Assembly: GCA_001899635.1 (NCBI GenBank)
Contig: MKVQ01000006.1
Span: forward strand, 1 to 64,000
Length of the DNA stretch: 64,000 nucleotides
From: Myxococcales bacterium 68-20
Lineage (GTDB): Bacteria > Myxococcota_A > Polyangia > Polyangiales > Polyangiaceae
Direction: 5' to 3'
The notes beneath the pieces are model-generated. The model made no database searches. It was not told the origin of the DNA and worked only from the letters and a program-made list of their open reading frames with translations. The translations under genes and the position numbers were made by a program. Below, piece by piece: positions 61,443-64,000 of the stretch. Position 1 is the stretch's first letter, and the number at the start of each line of letters is the position of its first letter.

Positions 61443-62831
61443 TCACTTGTAGCGCAGCACCTTCACGAAGCCCGGCGCCGATGCATCGGCGGCGTCGCGG
61501 CGGACGAGCGCCGCGGCATAGCAGCGGGTCCCGTCGCAGCCGGCGTCGACGAGGGCGTCGGCGGGCTGTGCGGTGCGCGCGACTGCTGGGCGGCCGGTAC
61601 GCGCGACGAGCGCGTGAGCGATGCCGGTGATGGGTGCGCGCGCGCTTCCGGCCCCGCCGCTCCGTTCCGTCCAGGCGATGGCGACGTCATCGCCGAGAAG
61701 ATCAGTGAAGAAGGGGCCGATCTCGTGGCCGCACCTTCCCGGAGCGAGCTCCGTCGTCGACTCCTCCAAGGTCTCGCGGTCGACGCGGAGCGACATGACC
61801 TTCGTGGCAACGACGCCGTCCCCCGGGCCCGCGGCGCCTGGAGGACACGAAGCCGATGCGTCCTCGGTGTAGACGATCGCGAGCACCTTCGGCGATGCAT
61901 CGACCGCGACGACGTCGTCGTCCTTCGGGATGGTCGCCTTCAGCTTCCGGAGTGGTCCGAGCACACCGCCGACGATCTCTCGGACCGCAACCGCGCCGGA
62001 GCCGCCGATGCGAACCACTCCGACGTCGTCCCCGACGGTGTATTGGGCAAGCTCGCGCTGCTCGTCGTCGCCGAAGTCACCCTCGCGGACCACCGTGAGC
62101 GGCTGACGGGTACCGGCCGGCCCCGGGAAGGGCGCACCGAGCGGAAGGATCGACGTGTGGTCCTCCTCGCCGAGCACGGCGAACGCGTGGCTCGCGCCGC
62201 AGAGGAGCGACACGTCCTTCTCCTTCGGCAGATCGATCTTCAGCGACGCGCCGCTCCACGGCCGTGAGCTCGCCTGAGCGTCGTCACTGAACCAGAGCGC
62301 GTCGCGCGTCACGCACGACGCAGCGGCGACCTCTTCCGGCTCGCCCTTCGGAGCGAGGTCGGGGCCGAGGATCACGAGCTCCCTCACGAGCTTGCCGCCA
62401 CGGAGACCTCGCCACGTGACCGCTACACCTTGGGTCGCGTGCACGGACACCTTGAGTTCGGAGTCCGGCGACCACGCGACGTCGTCCAGCGCGACGCGCT
62501 CGGCGACGATCGCGTCCTTCACATCGATGCGCTGTACACGGATCGCCTTCGCACTCACGTCCAGGCCGGCGACGATGACGTTGCCATTCGCGAGATGCGC
62601 GGCGGCGATCGGCGCGCTGAGCCCTGAAGCACCGGGGGCGCCGGGAGCATCGCTCGACGCGGATGGGCTCGTCGATTCCGCGTCGGCCGTGCTCGGCGTG
62701 GCCGGCCCCTGTGCTTGCCGGTCTGTCTCGGCCCTGCGCTGCCCCTCGCATGCCCGCCAGCCGACGGCGAGTGCGACGACCCCTGCCGCCAGCGCGATCC
62801 CCAACCGCTTCGAGCTCCCCGCGTCCGCCAT
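61443..62831 (-). CDS. Secreted or anchored hypothetical protein, propeller-like
   Basis: The 462-residue protein starts MADAGSSKRLGIALAAGVVA with a membrane or signal helix ending near WRACEGQRR. An Ala/Ser/Pro-rich linker follows, then a ~350-residue beta-rich domain (AHLANGNVIVAGLDVSAKAI; DDVAWSPDSELKVSVHATQG; VVAVDASPKVLAIVYTEDAS; RCGHEIGPFFTDLLGDDVAI). The repeated strand spacing and paired Cys suggest a beta-propeller. I do not recognise the family. A GTG or longer start is possible. It lies just downstream of the sigma54 regulator gene, in the same orientation, 54 nt apart. Confidence 0.65.
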   Translation of the reverse strand: MADAGSSKRLGIALAAGVVALAVGWRACEGQRRAETDRQAQGPATPSTADAESTSPSASSDAPGAPGASGLSAPIAAAHLANGNVIVAGLDVSAKAIRVQRIDVKDAIVAERVALDDVAWSPDSELKVSVHATQGVAVTWRGLRGGKLVRELVILGPDLAPKGEPEEVAAASCVTRDALWFSDDAQASSRPWSGASLKIDLPKEKDVSLLCGASHAFAVLGEEDHTSILPLGAPFPGPAGTRQPLTVVREGDFGDDEQRELAQYTVGDDVGVVRIGGSGAVAVREIVGGVLGPLRKLKATIPKDDDVVAVDASPKVLAIVYTEDASASCPPGAAGPGDGVVATKVMSLRVDRETLEESTTELAPGRCGHEIGPFFTDLLGDDVAIAWTERSGGAGSARAPITGIAHALVARTGRPAVARTAQPADALVDAGCDGTRCYAAALVRRDAADASAPGFVKVLRYK

Positions 62832-62885
62832 CGCCCCTGCTATCGCAAGGGCCACGGGCGAAAGCAAGGTCGGCCGCCGATCGGC

Positions 62886-64000
<1,115 letters not shown>

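Overview
The window looks like chromosomal DNA from a very GC-rich member of the Myxococcota, most likely the Polyangia (Labilithrix/Sorangium-type). Supporting signs are the third-position GC bias, the long high-GC shadow frames, many predicted lipoproteins with Asp/Ala/Gly-rich linkers after the lipobox, AgmX-type, PilZ and RCC1 proteins, and an ECF sigma factor next to a membrane protein with a repeat-like tail. The genus is an inference.

Positions 1-5516 form a decayed genomic island. It ends at an initiator tRNA-fMet gene (minus strand) and holds a frameshifted tyrosine recombinase, fragments of a phage scaffolding and a major capsid gene, an intact STM4504/CBY_0614 (abortive-infection-like) gene and three unrecognised genes. 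From 5.6 to 22.7 kb lie mostly minus-strand housekeeping and envelope genes: a DUF4241 lipoprotein, cutA, a large MshEN/GAF/HEAT protein, a cobA-hemD fusion, several lipoproteins, an AgmX-type protein, an antibiotic-biosynthesis-monooxygenase-fold protein, an OmpA-like protein and a double-PAS histidine kinase. A 160-bp imperfect palindrome sits between cutA and the MshEN gene.

The most unusual part is 22993-42546. Two complete, diverged copies of the same eight-gene locus stand head to tail. Each encodes a signal-peptide protein, an ECF sigma factor, a single-pass membrane protein (probable anti-sigma role), a Cys-rich NCGxCGxxC-repeat lipoprotein, two propeller-like lipoproteins, an RCC1-repeat lipoprotein and an IgGFc-binding-domain-like lipoprotein. 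Neighbouring genes overlap by ATGA or by an identical 26-nt overlap, and each copy ends in a strong hairpin. A truncated third copy of the last gene lies at 17165-18517 on the other strand. I infer a self-regulated cell-surface display system, duplicated in tandem; its function is unknown.

From 42.8 to 57.6 kb are ordinary genes: PilZ, a methyltransferase, hemB, ppa, a ribE-ribBA-ribH-nusB cluster (RibBA has lost the zinc cysteines of its GTP cyclohydrolase II half), a NUDIX protein, a helix-turn-helix/receiver-like regulator, a SodC-like lipoprotein without most metal ligands, a zinc amidase, a YbjN/type III-chaperone-like protein and a TPR protein. From 57.65 to 61.4 kb is a repeat-rich region with a REP-type (Y1) transposase, a 219-bp tandem duplication at its 3' end and an array of about twelve ~117-bp units at its 5' end. 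The window closes with an unrecognised secreted or anchored protein and an FHA-sigma54 activator cut by the window edge.
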